Source: Ruania suaedae (lineage in GTDB: Bacteria; Actinomycetota; Actinomycetes; Actinomycetales; Beutenbergiaceae). Taken from it: 64,000 nt of DNA. The translations under genes were made by a program, and so were the position numbers. Every line of letters starts with the position of its first letter. Position 1 is the stretch's first letter. Below the pieces are notes generated by a model. The model was not told the DNA's origin and made no database searches. It saw only the letters and a list, made by a program, of their open reading frames with translations. The DNA is taken from the NCBI RefSeq assembly GCF_021049265.1, contig NZ_CP088018.1, forward strand, positions 2,604,001-2,668,000, read 5' to 3'. Shown piece after piece: positions 17,101 through 26,149 of the stretch.

Positions 17101-18330
17101 CTACGCCCGGAAGCGTTCGCTGCGTTCGACCACCCGCGGCCCGCCCTCGCCCGGGACGAGCACCGGCGTGCCGCCGATGATCACCTGCTCCACCCGGGAC
17201 TCGAGTTCGAGCGGGTCACCGGACCAGAGCACGACGTCGCCGTCGCGGCCGGGCTCGAGAGCGCCCACCCGGTCGTCGAGGCCGAGGATGGCGGCGGGGT
17301 TGCGGGTCAGGGCGGCCAGCGCGGTCTCGCGCGGCAGGCCCTCCTTCACGGCGAAGGTGGCCTGGTGGACGAGGAAGTTGATCGGCACCACGGGGTGGTC
17401 GGTGGTGATGGCGACCTGCACCCCGGCCCGGTCGAGGGCGACGAGGTTGGCGATGTCGCGCTCGCGCACCTCCACCTTCACCCGGGAGGTGAACATGGGG
17501 CCGTAGATGACCGGGATCTGCTTCTCGGCCAGCACATCGGCGATCTTGTGGCCCTCGGTGCCGTGGTTGACCACGAGGCGGTAGCCGAACTCCTCGGAGA
17601 TGCGGATCGCGGTGGCGATGTCGTCGTGGCGGTGGCAGTGCTGGTCCCAGGCGAGGGTGCCCTCGAGGACGTCGGCGAGGGTTTCCTTGGTGAGGTCGCG
17701 GGCGAACGGCTTGCCGTCGGCGGCGGCCGCGGCGCGCTCCTCGGCGTAGGTGCGGGCAGCCACGAACGCCTCCCTGAGCACGGCCGCCACGCCGAGGCGG
17801 GTGGAGGGGGTGGTCTTCTTCTCGCCATAGACGCGCTTGGGGTTCTCCCCCAGCGCCGACTTCACGGACACGTCGGCGCTGAGCACCTGCTCGTCGACGG
17901 TGCGCCCACCCCAGGTCTTGATGGCCACGGTGCGCCCACCGATGGGGTTTCCCGAGCCGGGCTTGATGACGGCGGTGGTCACCCCGCCGTGCAGGGCGTC
18001 GCGGAAGCCGAGCTCCTCGATGTCGATCCCGTCGATCGCGCGGAAGCGAGCGCCGTTGGGATCGGTCATCTCGTTGGTGTCGTTGCCCGACCAGCCCTCG
18101 CCGTCCTCGTGGACGCCCAGGTGGCCGTGGGCCTCGACGAACCCGGGCAGCACCCAGGAGCCGGTCGCGTCGATCACGCGGGCGCCCTCGGGCACCGCCG
18201 TGTCCGATCCGCCGACGGCGGTGATGACGCCGTCACTGACCACGACCGTGCCGCAGTCGATGGCGGGGCCGCTGACGGGGACGACGTGGCCGCCGGTGAT
18301 GGCGAGGACGGAGGGGGCGCTGGTGCTCAT
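17101..18330 (-). CDS. amidohydrolase family protein (imidazolonepropionase-like)
   Basis: This is a 409-residue metal-dependent hydrolase of the amidohydrolase superfamily. The N-terminal beta-sandwich is followed by the metal motif VEAHGHLG (HxH), then HCHRHDD, NHGTEGHK and the final metal aspartate in ITTDHPVVP. The C-terminus has the usual ALTRNPAAILGLDDRVGALEPGRDGDVVLW. It resembles uncharacterised relatives of imidazolonepropionase and TolB-fused amidohydrolases; the substrate is not evident and no histidine-catabolic genes surround it. ATG 18330 gives the family-typical start; upstream in-frame sequence has no homology. Confidence 0.85.
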   Translation of the reverse strand: MSTSAPSVLAITGGHVVPVSGPAIDCGTVVVSDGVITAVGGSDTAVPEGARVIDATGSWVLPGFVEAHGHLGVHEDGEGWSGNDTNEMTDPNGARFRAIDGIDIEELGFRDALHGGVTTAVIKPGSGNPIGGRTVAIKTWGGRTVDEQVLSADVSVKSALGENPKRVYGEKKTTPSTRLGVAAVLREAFVAARTYAEERAAAAADGKPFARDLTKETLADVLEGTLAWDQHCHRHDDIATAIRISEEFGYRLVVNHGTEGHKIADVLAEKQIPVIYGPMFTSRVKVEVRERDIANLVALDRAGVQVAITTDHPVVPINFLVHQATFAVKEGLPRETALAALTRNPAAILGLDDRVGALEPGRDGDVVLWSGDPLELESRVEQVIIGGTPVLVPGEGGPRVVERSERFRA

Positions 18331-18356
18331 GCCCCCAGGGTAGGCATGCCCGGGCC

Positions 18357-19658
18357 TCAGCTGGGCGTGCCCACTCCGACGGTCAGGTGCTGCACGCCGG
18401 GCCAGCTCGCGGCCGCGGTGATGCGGCGGCCGTCGACCATCACCTGCACTCCCGGCAGGTCGGCGGGGGTGAGGCCGGCGTAGTCGCGGTGGTCGGCCTG
18501 GACGATCGCGGCGTCCACGGGCTCGCCCAGGTGGTAGGCGGTGAAGCCGTAGCCGGCCAGCTCCTCGTCGGAGTACATCGGGTCGTGCACCAGGACCTCG
18601 GCGCCGGCCTCGCGCAGGGCGTCGACGGCGGGGAAGACCCCGGAGAAGGCGGTCTCCTTCACCCCGCCCCGGTAGGAGGCCCCCAGCACGACGACCCGCT
18701 TGCCCTCGAGCCCGCCGAGGGCGCCGGCCGCCAGGCCGACGGTGTAGGCGGGCATCTGCATGTTCGCCTGCCGGGCGGTGCGCACCACGGTGGCATCCGG
18801 ATCGGTCCACAGGTACAGGCGCGGGTAGACCGGGATGCAGTGGCCCCCGACGGCGATGCCCGGCCGGTGGATGTGGGAGTAGGGCTGAGAGTTCGAGGCG
18901 TCGATCACCTGGTGGACGTCGATACCGTTCGCGGCGGCGAAGCGGCCGAACTCGTTCGCCAGGGCGATGTTGACGTCGCGGTAGGTGGTCTCGGCGAGCT
19001 TGGCCATCTCGGCCGCCTCGGCGCTGCCCAGGTCCCAGACGCCGTTTGCGCGCTCGAGGTCGGGCCGGTCGTCGAAGCTGAGCACCGCCTCGTAGAACTC
19101 GCGGGCACGCGCCGCGCCGGCCTCGGAGAGGCCGCCGATGAGCTTGGGGTACTTACGCAGATCGGCGAAGACGCGCCCGGTGAGCACCCGCTCCGGCGAG
19201 AAGACGACGTGGAAGTCCTCACCCTCGCGCAGGCCGGAGATCTCCTCGAGCATCGGCTTCCAGCGGGTGCGGGTGGTGCCCACCGGCAGGGTCGTCTCGT
19301 AGGAGACCAGGGTGCCCGGGGTCAGGTGCTCGGCCAGGGAGCGGGTGGCGGAGTCCATCCAGCCGAAGTCCGGCTCCCAGCTGGCGTCGTCGACGAAGAG
19401 CGGCACCACGAGCACCACGGCGTCGCTGCCCGGCACGGCGTCGGCGTAGTCGGTCGTGGCGCGAAGCCGGCCGGCCGGAACGAGTTCGGCCAGCCGGTCG
19501 GCGAGCTCGGCCTCGCCGGGGAACGGCTCGGTGCCGGCGTTGACGAGGTCGACCACGCGTGGTGAGACGTCGAGACCGATGACATCGTGCCCGGCACCCG
19601 CGAACTGGACCGCCAGCGGTAGACCGATCTTGCCGAGACCCACGACGGTGATCTGCAT
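18357..19658 (-). CDS. UDP-N-acetyl-hexosamine 6-dehydrogenase (WecC/WbpA-like)
   Basis: This enzyme oxidises C6 of UDP-ManNAc or UDP-GlcNAc to the uronic acid with two NAD. The 433 residues show VVGLGKIGLPLAVQFA (NAD loop, 4-20), SYETTLPVGTT, FSPERVLTGR and the catalytic cysteine in GGHCIPVYP (Cys274). The FSPER and GGHCIPVYP forms match the UDP-HexNAc dehydrogenases rather than UDP-glucose dehydrogenase (GGSCxPKD). Start ATG 19658 has GAGGAG 5 nt upstream. With WecB at 22073 it could supply UDP-ManNAcA; with the WbpB/E/D-like genes at 38.8-41.5 kb it could supply diacetamido derivatives. Confidence 0.88.
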   Translation of the reverse strand: MQITVVGLGKIGLPLAVQFAGAGHDVIGLDVSPRVVDLVNAGTEPFPGEAELADRLAELVPAGRLRATTDYADAVPGSDAVVLVVPLFVDDASWEPDFGWMDSATRSLAEHLTPGTLVSYETTLPVGTTRTRWKPMLEEISGLREGEDFHVVFSPERVLTGRVFADLRKYPKLIGGLSEAGAARAREFYEAVLSFDDRPDLERANGVWDLGSAEAAEMAKLAETTYRDVNIALANEFGRFAAANGIDVHQVIDASNSQPYSHIHRPGIAVGGHCIPVYPRLYLWTDPDATVVRTARQANMQMPAYTVGLAAGALGGLEGKRVVVLGASYRGGVKETAFSGVFPAVDALREAGAEVLVHDPMYSDEELAGYGFTAYHLGEPVDAAIVQADHRDYAGLTPADLPGVQVMVDGRRITAAASWPGVQHLTVGVGTPS

Positions 19659-19730
19659 GATTCTCCTCGCACGTTGGGGAACCGGTTCGGCCCGGGCCCT
19701 CACGATAGTAGTCAGCGCCGGCGGGGCGCC

Positions 19731-20858
19731 TCACCGGTTCAGCAGCGACGCCCCCATCACCCGCGCCGGCGCCTCCCGGGCGAGCAGCTGGGCCGGGTCC
19801 CGGGTGAGCAGCGTGCGGGGGCGGCCATGTTTGCGCCGCGCCACCGCGAGCGCCAGCATCCGCTCGGTGGGCGCGCCCTCGATAATCGCGTCCAGCAGAT
19901 CGCGATCCGCCATCGACAGGACCGACTCCGCTCCTGGCGCCGCGCGCAACAGCCGGGTGGCGGTCTTGGCCAGGGCCTGGCGCTCCTCCTCGGTCCAGAA
20001 CTGCGGGTCCTGCCTGTTCCACACCGCTCCGAAGAGGTGGATGCGCAGGTACTTCACCACCGCCGAGCGGCGCTGCAGGAGGCTGAGGCGCTCGAACCAC
20101 GAGGCCTCGACGATGGTGCGCAGGAAACGCAGCTCGACGGCGATCGGCCGGGGCGCGTAGGTGACCCGATCGGTGGCGTCCTCCCCGATCACGTAGGCCG
20201 GGCCGGTGCGGTCGTAGGCGATCCGGCCGAGGAACCACAACCGGGTCACGAAGCCGACGTCGCCGCCGACCGGTGCCCCCTCCTCCAGGCGCAGGCCGAG
20301 GCGTTCGATCGCCTCCTTCGACACCACGCCCAGCGGAGCGCTGCGGTAGCAGAGCCGGTCGGCCACGCCGTCGAGGTTCGTGCGCCGCAGCGGCCGGGTG
20401 GGTGGGGTGGGCACGATCACGCGGCCATCGCCCCGCTCCAGCCGGGCGATCACGGCGTCGGCGCCGGAACGCTTGGCCAGCCAGTACCAGGAGGCCACCG
20501 CGCCGGGGGCGAGGACGTCGTCGGAGCCCATGATCGAGACGTATTCACCGGTGGCGGCAGCGATCCCGGCGTTGAACGGTCCCGAGGCGCTGCGATGGGA
20601 GTCGCGGTGCTCGAGGAAGTGCACCTGCTCGCGGTGGGCCGGGTCCAGCAGCGGGCGGATCTGGTCGGGTGAGATGTTGTGGCAGACGATGGTCAGCCGC
20701 GCGCCCCCGCCGTTGTGGTCGAGCACCGAACGCACCGCGCGGGCGATGGGGCGCTGGGTTGAGTGGACGGCGATGACCACGTCAACCCCGGGCCGGAGCG
20801 GAGGCTGCGGCTCGGTCGACTCCTGCTGCGGCGCAGTGGGCTCCTCAGGGCCGGGCAC
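19731..20858 (-). CDS. family 2 glycosyltransferase
   Basis: This GT-A enzyme has VDVVIAVHSTQRPIARAVRSVL, SASGPFNAGIAAATGEYVSIMGSDDVL (the SDD is the DxD-type motif) and a long helical C-terminus containing RIHLFG. The start is uncertain. GTG 20858 lies 9 nt after GAGG and overlaps the upstream glycosyltransferase stop by 14 bp, which suggests translational coupling; an ATG at 20933 would overlap by 89 bp. Acceptor and donor are unknown. It belongs to the same minus-strand unit as the GT-B gene at 20845-21945. Confidence 0.82.
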   Translation of the reverse strand: MPGPEEPTAPQQESTEPQPPLRPGVDVVIAVHSTQRPIARAVRSVLDHNGGGARLTIVCHNISPDQIRPLLDPAHREQVHFLEHRDSHRSASGPFNAGIAAATGEYVSIMGSDDVLAPGAVASWYWLAKRSGADAVIARLERGDGRVIVPTPPTRPLRRTNLDGVADRLCYRSAPLGVVSKEAIERLGLRLEEGAPVGGDVGFVTRLWFLGRIAYDRTGPAYVIGEDATDRVTYAPRPIAVELRFLRTIVEASWFERLSLLQRRSAVVKYLRIHLFGAVWNRQDPQFWTEEERQALAKTATRLLRAAPGAESVLSMADRDLLDAIIEGAPTERMLALAVARRKHGRPRTLLTRDPAQLLAREAPARVMGASLLNR

Positions 20859-21945
20859 GCCGGTAGGCCTCGAGGTAGCCGTCGGTGACCCGAGCTGCGG
20901 AGAACCGCTCGGCCACGGTGGCAGCCACGTCACTGGCGTTCAGGTGCAGCGTGCTGTGCTCGAGGTCGATCACCGCATCAGCGTACGCGCCGGCGTCCTG
21001 CACGTGCACGAGCGAGCCGACCCGCGGGTCGATGTACTCCCCCTGCCCGCCGGTGGCTCCGACCACCACGGGGCGGCCCTCCACCAGCGCCTCGGCGGCG
21101 GAGACGCAGAAGTTGTCCCCCCGGGTGGGCAGGAAGAACAGGTCCGCATCGGCCAGGGCGGACCGGACGCCGTCGGAGTCCTGCGCCCCGCGCAGCCGGA
21201 CGAGGTGCTCCACCCCGCGCTTGCGGGCGCGGCGCTCGACCTTGGTGCGCAGCGGGCCCGAGCCGATCCAGGTCAGGCGGGCCGGGTGACCGCGCCGGTC
21301 CAGCTCGGCCACGGTGTCCACGGCCAGCAGCGGGTCCTTGCGTTCCACCAACCCCCCGACGGCGACCAGCCGCATGGGAGTGCGGGGCCGCATCGGGCGA
21401 TCCTGCAGATGGTCCGGGGAGGGCACGATGCAGGGCACCACGGTGGTCGGTGCACTCCGGCGCGCGCGGATCGGGGTGGCGAGGTAGTTGCAGACGGCGG
21501 TGACGACGTCCGGTCGCCGGACCAGCGGCCACAGCAGCGGCAGGGCCGCCCTCCACAGTAGCGGCAAGGTGCTGGGGGTGGTCAGGCCAGACCAGTGCTC
21601 GGTGTGCACCCACGGCACCCGGGGGCGCCACCACGCCATCGGCAGCAGCGCCGGGAAGGCCATGCTGTGGACGACGTCGGCGCCCTTGACGGCCGCGCGC
21701 AGCGCGCGCCCGGCCCGCAGCACCGACAGCGGCGAGCGGGGGTTCATGGGGATGCGGCGCACCCGGACGCCGTCGTGGGTGAGGGCCTGCTCGCCGTCGT
21801 CCTGGGCCGGCGGGACCAGGTGCACCACCTGGATCTGGGTGACCTCCGGGCGGTCGGCCAGGGCGGCTACGTCCCGGGCGACGAAGCTGCCCATGGTGGG
21901 GGCGTCGTCGGTGGGGAACCAAGGGGTGACGGCCAGGACCTTCAT
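20845..21945 (-). CDS. GT-B glycosyltransferase (GT4 family)
   Basis: The 366-residue protein has the GT4 layout: VLAVTPWFPTDDAPTMGSFVARDVAAL at the N-terminus, MRLVAVGGLVERKDP at the domain junction, LTWIGSGPLRTKVE, and FFLPTRGDNFCVSAAEALVEGRPVV with the donor-contacting glutamate. It is cytoplasmic, with one hydrophobic helix pair near 125-145. Start ATG 21945 has GGGGAG upstream. It is divergent from wecB, and its product may use the sugar nucleotides made by the neighbouring enzymes. Confidence 0.88.
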   Translation of the reverse strand: MKVLAVTPWFPTDDAPTMGSFVARDVAALADRPEVTQIQVVHLVPPAQDDGEQALTHDGVRVRRIPMNPRSPLSVLRAGRALRAAVKGADVVHSMAFPALLPMAWWRPRVPWVHTEHWSGLTTPSTLPLLWRAALPLLWPLVRRPDVVTAVCNYLATPIRARRSAPTTVVPCIVPSPDHLQDRPMRPRTPMRLVAVGGLVERKDPLLAVDTVAELDRRGHPARLTWIGSGPLRTKVERRARKRGVEHLVRLRGAQDSDGVRSALADADLFFLPTRGDNFCVSAAEALVEGRPVVVGATGGQGEYIDPRVGSLVHVQDAGAYADAVIDLEHSTLHLNASDVAATVAERFSAARVTDGYLEAYRRARP

Positions 21946-22072
21946 GCGTGTGCTCCCCTGCCGATCGCCACCTGTTTCATCCGCACCCCTCGAGTATGGC
22001 GCAGGCCGGGTGGCGGTTCGACTCGGGCCACGGTGACGGCGGCCACACGCCTCCGCGTGCCAGACTCGCCAT

Positions 22073-23146
22073 GTGCGCATCGTCAGTGTGGTCGGGGCCC
22101 GGCCCCAGTTCGTCAAACTCGCCCCGGTGGCGGCTGCCTGCCGCGCGGCCGGGGTGGAGCACGTGATCGTGCACACCGGGCAGCACTACGACGCGCTGCT
22201 CTCGGACGTGTTCTTCAGCGCGCTGCACATCCCCGAGCCGGACGTGCAGCTGGGGATCGGATCGGGCGGTCACGGGGAGCAGACCGGGGCGATGCTCGCG
22301 GCGCTGGCGCCGGTGCTGAGCGCGCAGGACCCGGACTGGGTGCTGGTCTACGGGGACACGAACTCCACGCTCGCCGCCGCGCTGGCGGCGGTGAAGCTGC
22401 ACCTGCCCGTGGCGCACCTGGAGGCGGGACTGCGCTCGTTCAACCGGCGCATGCCCGAGGAGCACAACCGGGTGCTGACCGACCACGCGGCCGACCTGCT
22501 GCTGGCGCCGACGGAGGTGGCGGCCTCGCACCTGGCGCGCGAGGGGCTGGCCGAGCGGACCGTGGTGGTCGGGGATGTGATGACCGATGTGGTGCATCAG
22601 GTCGCGGCGAACGTGGCCGATGCCGGGGAGCGGCTGCTCGGGCAGCTCGGGGTGAGGGCCGGCGAGTTCAGCGTGGCGACCCTGCACCGGGCGGAGAACA
22701 CCGACGACGCCGCTCGGCTGGCAGGGATCGTGGCCGGGCTGGGCGCGGTCGATCATCCGGTGCTGCTGCTGGCCCATCCACGGCTGCGGGCCAAGGCCGG
22801 CGAGCACGGGGTGCCGCTGGAGTCGGGCGCGGTGCGGGTGCTCGATCCGCTCGGCTACCCGGACCTGGTGGCGCTGGTCTCCCGGGCCCGTGGGGTGATC
22901 ACCGACTCCGGCGGGCTGCAGAAGGAGGCCTTCGAGCTGCGCGTGCCGTGCACCACCGTGCGGACGGAGACCGAGTGGGTCGAGACCGTGGAGCTGGGGT
23001 GGAACGTGCTGGCCGGCCCCGGGGAGATCGCGGCGGCTGCGACGCGGGAGCGGCCGGAGGAGACCGATGCGGCGCCGTACGGGGACGGGCATGCGGCGGA
23101 GCGGGTGGTCGAGGTGCTGGTGAACGAGACCGGACGCACGGCCTGA
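22073..23146 (+). CDS. wecB: UDP-N-acetylglucosamine 2-epimerase (non-hydrolysing)
   Basis: This enzyme converts UDP-GlcNAc to UDP-ManNAc. All family markers are present in 357 residues: GARPQFVKLAPV (9-20), HTGQHYD (34-40), GDTNST (94-99), HLEAGLRS (115-122), MPEEHNR (127-133) and TDSGGLQKEAF late in the protein. It might equally be a WbpI-type enzyme acting on UDP-GlcNAc3NAcA; the two are hard to separate by motif. The GTG start has no clear Shine-Dalgarno sequence, so a leaderless or near-leaderless transcript is possible. It pairs functionally with the dehydrogenase at 18357. Confidence 0.9.
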   Translation: MRIVSVVGARPQFVKLAPVAAACRAAGVEHVIVHTGQHYDALLSDVFFSALHIPEPDVQLGIGSGGHGEQTGAMLAALAPVLSAQDPDWVLVYGDTNSTLAAALAAVKLHLPVAHLEAGLRSFNRRMPEEHNRVLTDHAADLLLAPTEVAASHLAREGLAERTVVVGDVMTDVVHQVAANVADAGERLLGQLGVRAGEFSVATLHRAENTDDAARLAGIVAGLGAVDHPVLLLAHPRLRAKAGEHGVPLESGAVRVLDPLGYPDLVALVSRARGVITDSGGLQKEAFELRVPCTTVRTETEWVETVELGWNVLAGPGEIAAAATRERPEETDAAPYGDGHAAERVVEVLVNETGRTA

Positions 23147-23179
23147 CCGGACTCGCAGCCGTCGCATCCTCATGCTAAT

Positions 23180-23241
23180 GGTCGACATAGCGACCTTTAG
23201 ACGACATAATGGTTGCTACACCGACCCTTAGGAGCAACCAT
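23180..23241 (+). promoter_or_regulatory. hipBA promoter and operator
   Basis: A TCGACA -35 (23182-23187) and CATAAT -10 (23205-23210) are separated by 17 nt. The inverted repeat GGTCG-N6-CGACC (23180-23195) covers the -35. A second, perfect 9-bp inverted repeat (ATGGTTGCT 23209-23217 and AGCAACCAT 23233-23241) runs from the -10 over the ribosome site to the start codon. HipB-type antitoxins autorepress through such palindromes, so these are the likely operators. The second arm also covers the GGAGC ribosome site. Confidence 0.6.
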
Positions 23242-23542
23242 GGCTACGCGGCCTCTCCCTGTTGCGGTCCGGCGCGCCGCCGAGGAGCTCGGCGAGAACT
23301 TGACGGCGTGGCGCAAGCTCCAGGGGCTGACCGCGCAGCAGGTCGCCGAACGTGCAGGCATCACCCGGAGCACCCTGCGTCGCCTCGAGCAGGGCGACCC
23401 GGGCGTGGGCATGGGCTCCTTTCTCTCCGTCGCGCGAGCGCTGGGACAGCTGCCCAGGGTCGCCGAGGCGGTCGACCCGTACGAGACCGACTTCGGACGT
23501 GCCCGCTCTGACCAGCTGCTCCCTCAACGCGTGCGCTCATGA
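23240..23542 (+). CDS. hipB: HipB-like antitoxin, XRE-family HTH
   Basis: This is a 100-residue protein with a helix-turn-helix of the Xre/Cro type: GENLTAWRKLQGLTAQQVAERAGITRSTLRRLEQG (about 18-52), followed by FLSVARALG. It should dimerise, bind the palindromes just upstream and neutralise HipA. Start ATG 23240 has AGGAGC 5-10 nt before it. The stop overlaps the HipA start by 4 bp (ATGA), typical of a toxin-antitoxin operon. Confidence 0.85.
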   Translation: MATRPLPVAVRRAAEELGENLTAWRKLQGLTAQQVAERAGITRSTLRRLEQGDPGVGMGSFLSVARALGQLPRVAEAVDPYETDFGRARSDQLLPQRVRS

Positions 23543-24762
23543 GGGCGCCGTCACGCGAGTTCGCGGTGCACGTCGAACTCGGGGTCGGCACGGTCCACGC
23601 CGGCACGGCGTACGTCACCCAGGGCCGCGGCACCGTCACCACCGCGTTCACCTACAGCACCGGCTACCTCCGGACACCAGGCGCATACGCGCTGGGTCCT
23701 GACCTTCCGCTCGACCAGCGCAGTCACGCCATCTCCGGCCTTCCAGGCGCTCTCTCGGACACCGCACCCGACCGGTGGGGCCGCACCCTCATCGCCAAAC
23801 GACTCCGTGCACTCGACCGGGGCGCCGAACGAACGACGCGTACCGTTTCCGAGGTCGACTACCTGCTCGGAGTGAGCGACTACACCCGGCAGGGCGCGCT
23901 GCGGTACTCCTCGAACGGCGACGCCCCATTCCTGGCCGACGACCACGAGGTTCCACCGCTGATCGAGCTGCCGGCACTCATGCACGCTGCCGATGCCATC
24001 AGTAGGGACGACGATGACCACGCAGCGGTGAAAGCCCTGCTGCGAGCCGGGACCGGCTCGCTCGGCGGCGCCCGCCCCAAAGCCTCGGTGCGCGACGGCG
24101 ACCAGCTTCTGATCGCCAAGTTCTCCCACCCGAACGACGACTGGGATGTCATGGCATGGGAGAAGACAGCGCTCGACCTGGCGGAGACAGCCGGGATCGA
24201 GGTACCTGCGCGGCGACTGGTCACGATCGACGCTCGTCACGCTCTCCTACTCACCAGGTTCGATCGAGCGCAGCGACGCCGCATCCCCTACATCAGCGCG
24301 ATGACCCTCCTCGGCGCGGACGACGGCGAGCCCCGGGACTACTTGGAAATCGCCGAGGCGCTGGCCGAGCACTCATCGGCTCCCAGCGCCGACCTCCGGC
24401 AGCTGTGGCGCCGCGCGGTATTCTCCTGCGCAGTCAACAACACCGACGACCACCTGCGGAACCTGGGGTTCCTTCGCAGCGGCGCGGGCTGGGCGCTGTC
24501 GCCCGCCTTCGACATCAACCCCAACCCGGACCCGGCCGCCGGCCATGCCACGACGGCCGGCTGGGCACCTGCGCAGTCAGCAGCGACGTACGACTCGTTG
24601 ATGCAGAACCGAGCCGAGTTCGGTCTCGACACCCGACAGGCCGAGGCGATCGCCAACCAAGTGATCGCTGCCACGGCGAACTGGACGGAGGTCGCCACCA
24701 GGAACGAGGTGCCCGAGCGACAGCTCGAAAGATTCCGCCGCAGCTTCGCGCGCCTCGCGTGA
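23539..24762 (+). CDS. hipA: HipA-like serine/threonine kinase toxin
   Basis: This 407-residue kinase is of the HipA family; the E. coli enzyme phosphorylates glutamyl-tRNA synthetase and induces persistence. The glycine-rich ATP loop is GSLGGARPKA (about residue 173), the lysine strand follows in LLIAKFSH, and RFDR comes later. The catalytic loop reads NNTDDHLRN (Asp as base) and the metal-binding aspartate is in DINPNP. All catalytic residues look intact, so the toxin is probably active. Its codon and base composition looks slightly less GC-biased than its neighbours, consistent with transfer; this is an impression and was not computed. Confidence 0.88.
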   Translation: MRAPSREFAVHVELGVGTVHAGTAYVTQGRGTVTTAFTYSTGYLRTPGAYALGPDLPLDQRSHAISGLPGALSDTAPDRWGRTLIAKRLRALDRGAERTTRTVSEVDYLLGVSDYTRQGALRYSSNGDAPFLADDHEVPPLIELPALMHAADAISRDDDDHAAVKALLRAGTGSLGGARPKASVRDGDQLLIAKFSHPNDDWDVMAWEKTALDLAETAGIEVPARRLVTIDARHALLLTRFDRAQRRRIPYISAMTLLGADDGEPRDYLEIAEALAEHSSAPSADLRQLWRRAVFSCAVNNTDDHLRNLGFLRSGAGWALSPAFDINPNPDPAAGHATTAGWAPAQSAATYDSLMQNRAEFGLDTRQAEAIANQVIAATANWTEVATRNEVPERQLERFRRSFARLA

Positions 24763-25021
24763 CCCCGCCGCCCCGCATGTCGGCACCTTCCGCAGCTGAC
24801 GGGCGTGGACGGCATCGGACTCGGCGTCGCGGAGAAGTGGAGCTCCTGCCCTCACATCCCAGGTGCGCACGCGTTCGGGAAGTCGCGTCTTCGGCGTAGC
24901 CGGCTTCGGCATCGGCATGGGCATCGACGGGCATCAGCTGGCCGAACCGACCGGACGGAGCACGATCCGCGAGGCAGCCGCACGCAGGGGTCCGAAAATC
25001 AGGGTGACCCAGGTGAAAGGG

Positions 25022-26149
25022 TCAAATATTCGGCCCGGGGGGCGGGGCGAGCGCGCGGACGGCGTCCACCCATCCCCCCGACCGGCGCTCGGCCGAGACC
25101 TGCGGCGCCAGCGCGTGCGCGGCCGCCTTCCACCCGGCCACGACCTCCGGGTCGAGACCCTCCAGCGCCTGGGTGAGGGACGCCGTCGTGAAGTCCTCGG
25201 TGACCTGCCCGAGGCCGTGCTCGCGCACGAGCGAGGCCATCTCCGGGGAGGGCCCCACGATGATGCCCAGGCGCGCCTGCACGAAGTCGAAGAACTTGTT
25301 CGGCAGCGTCCACCGGTAGTTGAACGTCAGCGGCGGCAGCACGAACACCCCGACGTCGTAAGCCACTAGGGTCCGCACCAGCTCGGCGTAGGGCACCGGA
25401 TCGAGCACCCGGACGCGCTCGCCGTCGGCACGCTCCTTCAGCTCGGCCAGGTACGCCGGGTCGTTCGGCATCAGGTACAGGTCCAGCGTCACGTCCGCGC
25501 TGGTGGCTGCCACCGCGTCGATCATCAGTTCCAGAGTGCGGTTGCGCCGGGCGTTGCCCGAGTGCACCAGCCGGATCGGGGATCCGACCGCCCCCGGCTC
25601 AGTCTCATGGAAGGCCGTGGCGTTCTCCACCACCCCCGTCTCGATACCGAATTCGCGCCGGTACTCCGCCGCCAGGCCCTGCCCGACCGTGGTCACCGAC
25701 GCCGCCCGCGCGACGTACCGGCGCACGATCCACCGGTAGTACGGGGCCACGAACAGCCGCCACCGCCAGGACTCCTCGTTCTCGCGCGGGGCGTACTCGT
25801 GCAGGTCCGCGTGCACCCCGCGCCGGGGCTGAAGGGCGAACGCCAGCGGCACCGTGTCGGCGTCGTTGGCCACCACCACGTCCGCCTCACCGACCGGCAG
25901 GGTGGCGCGCAGGTGCGCGATCACCGCGTTGTGCGCCTGCACCCGGGAGTACCGGCGCAGGATCAGACTCAGGCGATCCTTGTGCCAGGCCACCAGCTCA
26001 GCGGGGATCTCGTGGTGGGCCACCGCCTCGGCCGGGGCGGGCCCGTAGCCGACCGTGGTCACCTCGTGCTCGGCCGCCAGCACCCGCACCTGCTTGAGCA
26101 CGCGCGCATCCTCGGTGATGGTCGAGAACGAGACCACCCAGACCTTCAC
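25022..26149 (-). CDS. GT-B glycosyltransferase
   Basis: This is a 375-residue GT4-like enzyme: VWVVSFSTITEDARVLKQVRVL at the start, ADVVVANDADTVPLAF, then HADLHEYAPRENEE. The C-terminal donor-binding half runs LVHSGNARRNRTLELMIDAV, LDLYLMPNDPAYLAELKE and NYRWTLPNKFFDFVQARLGII, where the lysine of PNKFFDF is conserved in this clade. It is the last gene of a three-gene unit with 4-bp overlaps (flippase-like ABC protein, GT, GT), suggesting that the two GTs extend a lipid-linked glycan and the ABC protein moves it. Confidence 0.85.
   Translation of the reverse strand: MKVWVVSFSTITEDARVLKQVRVLAAEHEVTTVGYGPAPAEAVAHHEIPAELVAWHKDRLSLILRRYSRVQAHNAVIAHLRATLPVGEADVVVANDADTVPLAFALQPRRGVHADLHEYAPRENEESWRWRLFVAPYYRWIVRRYVARAASVTTVGQGLAAEYRREFGIETGVVENATAFHETEPGAVGSPIRLVHSGNARRNRTLELMIDAVAATSADVTLDLYLMPNDPAYLAELKERADGERVRVLDPVPYAELVRTLVAYDVGVFVLPPLTFNYRWTLPNKFFDFVQARLGIIVGPSPEMASLVREHGLGQVTEDFTTASLTQALEGLDPEVVAGWKAAAHALAPQVSAERRSGGWVDAVRALAPPPGPNI

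Noticed and set aside
18331-18810. N-terminal extension of the amidohydrolase frame
   Set aside because: The extension is Arg-rich, overlaps the UDP-sugar dehydrogenase gene antisense-free frame and lacks homology; the family start at 18330 fits.
24763-25021. Possible gene or regulatory RNA in the gap after hipA
   Set aside because: No frame with a plausible start, ribosome site and coding-like composition, and no strong hairpin; nothing supported.
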